This document shows positions 5,477 through 6,344 of a stretch of 6,344 nucleotides of DNA, in pieces. Made by a program: the position numbers and the translations under genes. Positions within the stretch are counted from its first letter, which is position 1. Each line of letters opens with the position of its first letter. Source of the DNA: Bacteroidetes bacterium UBA1860 (lineage in GTDB: Bacteria; Bacteroidota; Rhodothermia; Balneolales; Balneolaceae); NCBI GenBank assembly GCA_002338335.1, contig DDIC01000029.1:1-6344 (forward strand), in the 5' to 3' direction. Under the pieces are notes generated by a model. It was given only the letters and a program-made list of their open reading frames with translations, searched no databases and was not told the DNA's origin.

Positions 5477-6317
5477 CTAAGGTTGATTTTACGAGTTTTG
5501 TGAGCGAAGGTTCCGCAGAGGAAGCCGCCGCCAACACATGCTCGATATTGAGTGGCGCCAAGGTGTCAGGGAAGCACTCATCAGTGATCACAGAGCACCC
5601 CATGACATCCATGCTAAGGTGAACAGCAGCAATGACTTCGGGAATCGTACTCATCCCTATCACATCCGCACCCATCGTCCGAAGCATGCGGTACTCAGCA
5701 CGGGTCTCTAGCATAGGGCCACTCATTGCAGCATACACCCCTTCATGCAATTCAATCCCTTCAGTGGCAGCTACTTCTTTGACTAGGGACCGTACCTGTT
5801 TGTTGTAGGGATCGCTCATATCGGGAAATCGAGGGCCGAGGTCAGGATCATTGGCCCCAATCAGTGGGTTATCGCCAAGTAGGTTGATGTGGTCAGAAAT
5901 GAGCATTAACTCACCACGTCTGTATTCCGGATTCAAACACCCACAAGCATTACTCACAATCATCTTGTTTGCTCCAAGTGCCGAGGCAACACGTACTGGA
6001 AAGGTGATTTGTTGCATCGTGTACCCTTCATAATAATGGAACCGCCCTTGCATCACCATCACTCGCTTTCCCCCAAGTGTCGCCATGTGAAGTTTCCCTG
6101 CATGTGATTCAACCGTTGATTGTGGGAAATGACGAATCGACTCGTACGGAATGGTTGTTTCGATCTCGAGTTCTTCAACCAGTTTTCCAAGACCGGTTCC
6201 AAGGATAATGAGCACGTCGGGCTGCAGAGTAGAATGTGATCGAATATCGGCTACCGCATCATCCCGTTTGGCTCGGAATTGCTCGACGGTATCGAGTGTC
6301 GTGGGGTCAGAAATCAT
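5466..6317 (-). CDS. Purine nucleoside phosphorylase (trimeric PNP/MTAP family)
   Basis: A 283-residue cytoplasmic enzyme that splits purine nucleosides with phosphate to free base and ribose 1-phosphate, in purine salvage. Family motifs are in order: phosphate loop GTGLG (40-44), SHAGKLH (71-77), MQGRFHYYEGY (89-99), SNACGCLNP (122-130), RGELMLISDHINLLGDNPL (134-152), GPMLETRAEY (200-209, E204 matches human PNP Glu201), GMSTIPEV (221-228, M222 matches Met219) and ITDECFPD (244-251). The base-pocket Asn of human PNP (243) is Asp246 here, and the ribose-pocket His257 is Ile258 in the motif alignment, a pattern seen in methylthioadenosine phosphorylase. So the substrate could be 6-aminopurines or MTA rather than inosine and guanosine. 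The frame stays open 9 codons to the right edge, so ATG 6317 is not proven, but it gives the normal length. It heads the minus-strand gene string in this window. Confidence 0.93.
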   Translation of the reverse strand: MISDPTTLDTVEQFRAKRDDAVADIRSHSTLQPDVLIILGTGLGKLVEELEIETTIPYESIRHFPQSTVESHAGKLHMATLGGKRVMVMQGRFHYYEGYTMQQITFPVRVASALGANKMIVSNACGCLNPEYRRGELMLISDHINLLGDNPLIGANDPDLGPRFPDMSDPYNKQVRSLVKEVAATEGIELHEGVYAAMSGPMLETRAEYRMLRTMGADVIGMSTIPEVIAAVHLSMDVMGCSVITDECFPDTLAPLNIEHVLAAASSAEPSLTKLVKSTLERW

Positions 6318-6344
6318 GAGAGAAAAGTCTTTGGTATCGAGTGA

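Overview
This is a compact, almost fully coding stretch of a bacterial chromosome with moderate GC content. It carries nine protein genes and one tRNA gene. The likely source is the Bacteroidota/Rhodothermota/Balneolota side of the tree. None of the start codons I checked has a Shine-Dalgarno sequence in front of it, the tRNA lacks an encoded CCA, and the purine nucleoside phosphorylase and Sec/lipid genes look like those of that group. This placement is an inference from sequence style, not a database result.

Layout. Positions 61-537 (minus) encode a membrane-anchored or secreted thioredoxin-fold protein with a CKFC active site. It is divergent from an excisionase/MerR-like helix-turn-helix gene at 800-1279 (plus). 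The 262-bp gap between them holds the most striking non-coding signal of the window: at least six AT-rich units with an 11-bp period (about 719-784), joined to a perfect 14-bp palindrome (714-727). The array ends just before the HTH start codon and looks like an autoregulatory operator. The HTH gene converges on, and overlaps by 26 bp, a NUDIX ADP-ribose-type hydrolase (1254-1868, minus). A plus-strand pair follows, pgsA (phosphatidylglycerophosphate synthase, 1900-2523) and ftsY (signal recognition particle receptor, 2542-3417), separated by 18 bp and both serving membrane biogenesis.

From 3456 to the right edge everything is on the minus strand. In transcription order these are a PNP/MTAP-family phosphorylase (5466-6317), an acidic protein with a four-helix-bundle (S23/IVS-like) C-terminal domain (4600-5367), tRNA-Arg(CCG) (4503-4576), scpA (SMC-ScpAB condensin kleisin, true start 4485) and a 73-residue lipoprotein (3456-3677). 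The spacing from 5367 down to 3456 is tight enough for one transcription unit, with the tRNA embedded 17 nt ahead of scpA.

Most of the window is housekeeping. The points worth a second look are the 11-bp repeat array and its regulator, the acidic/four-helix-bundle fusion, the tRNA-scpA arrangement, and the MTAP-like base- and ribose-pocket residues in the phosphorylase. I see no CRISPR array, insertion sequence, phage gene or defence system.
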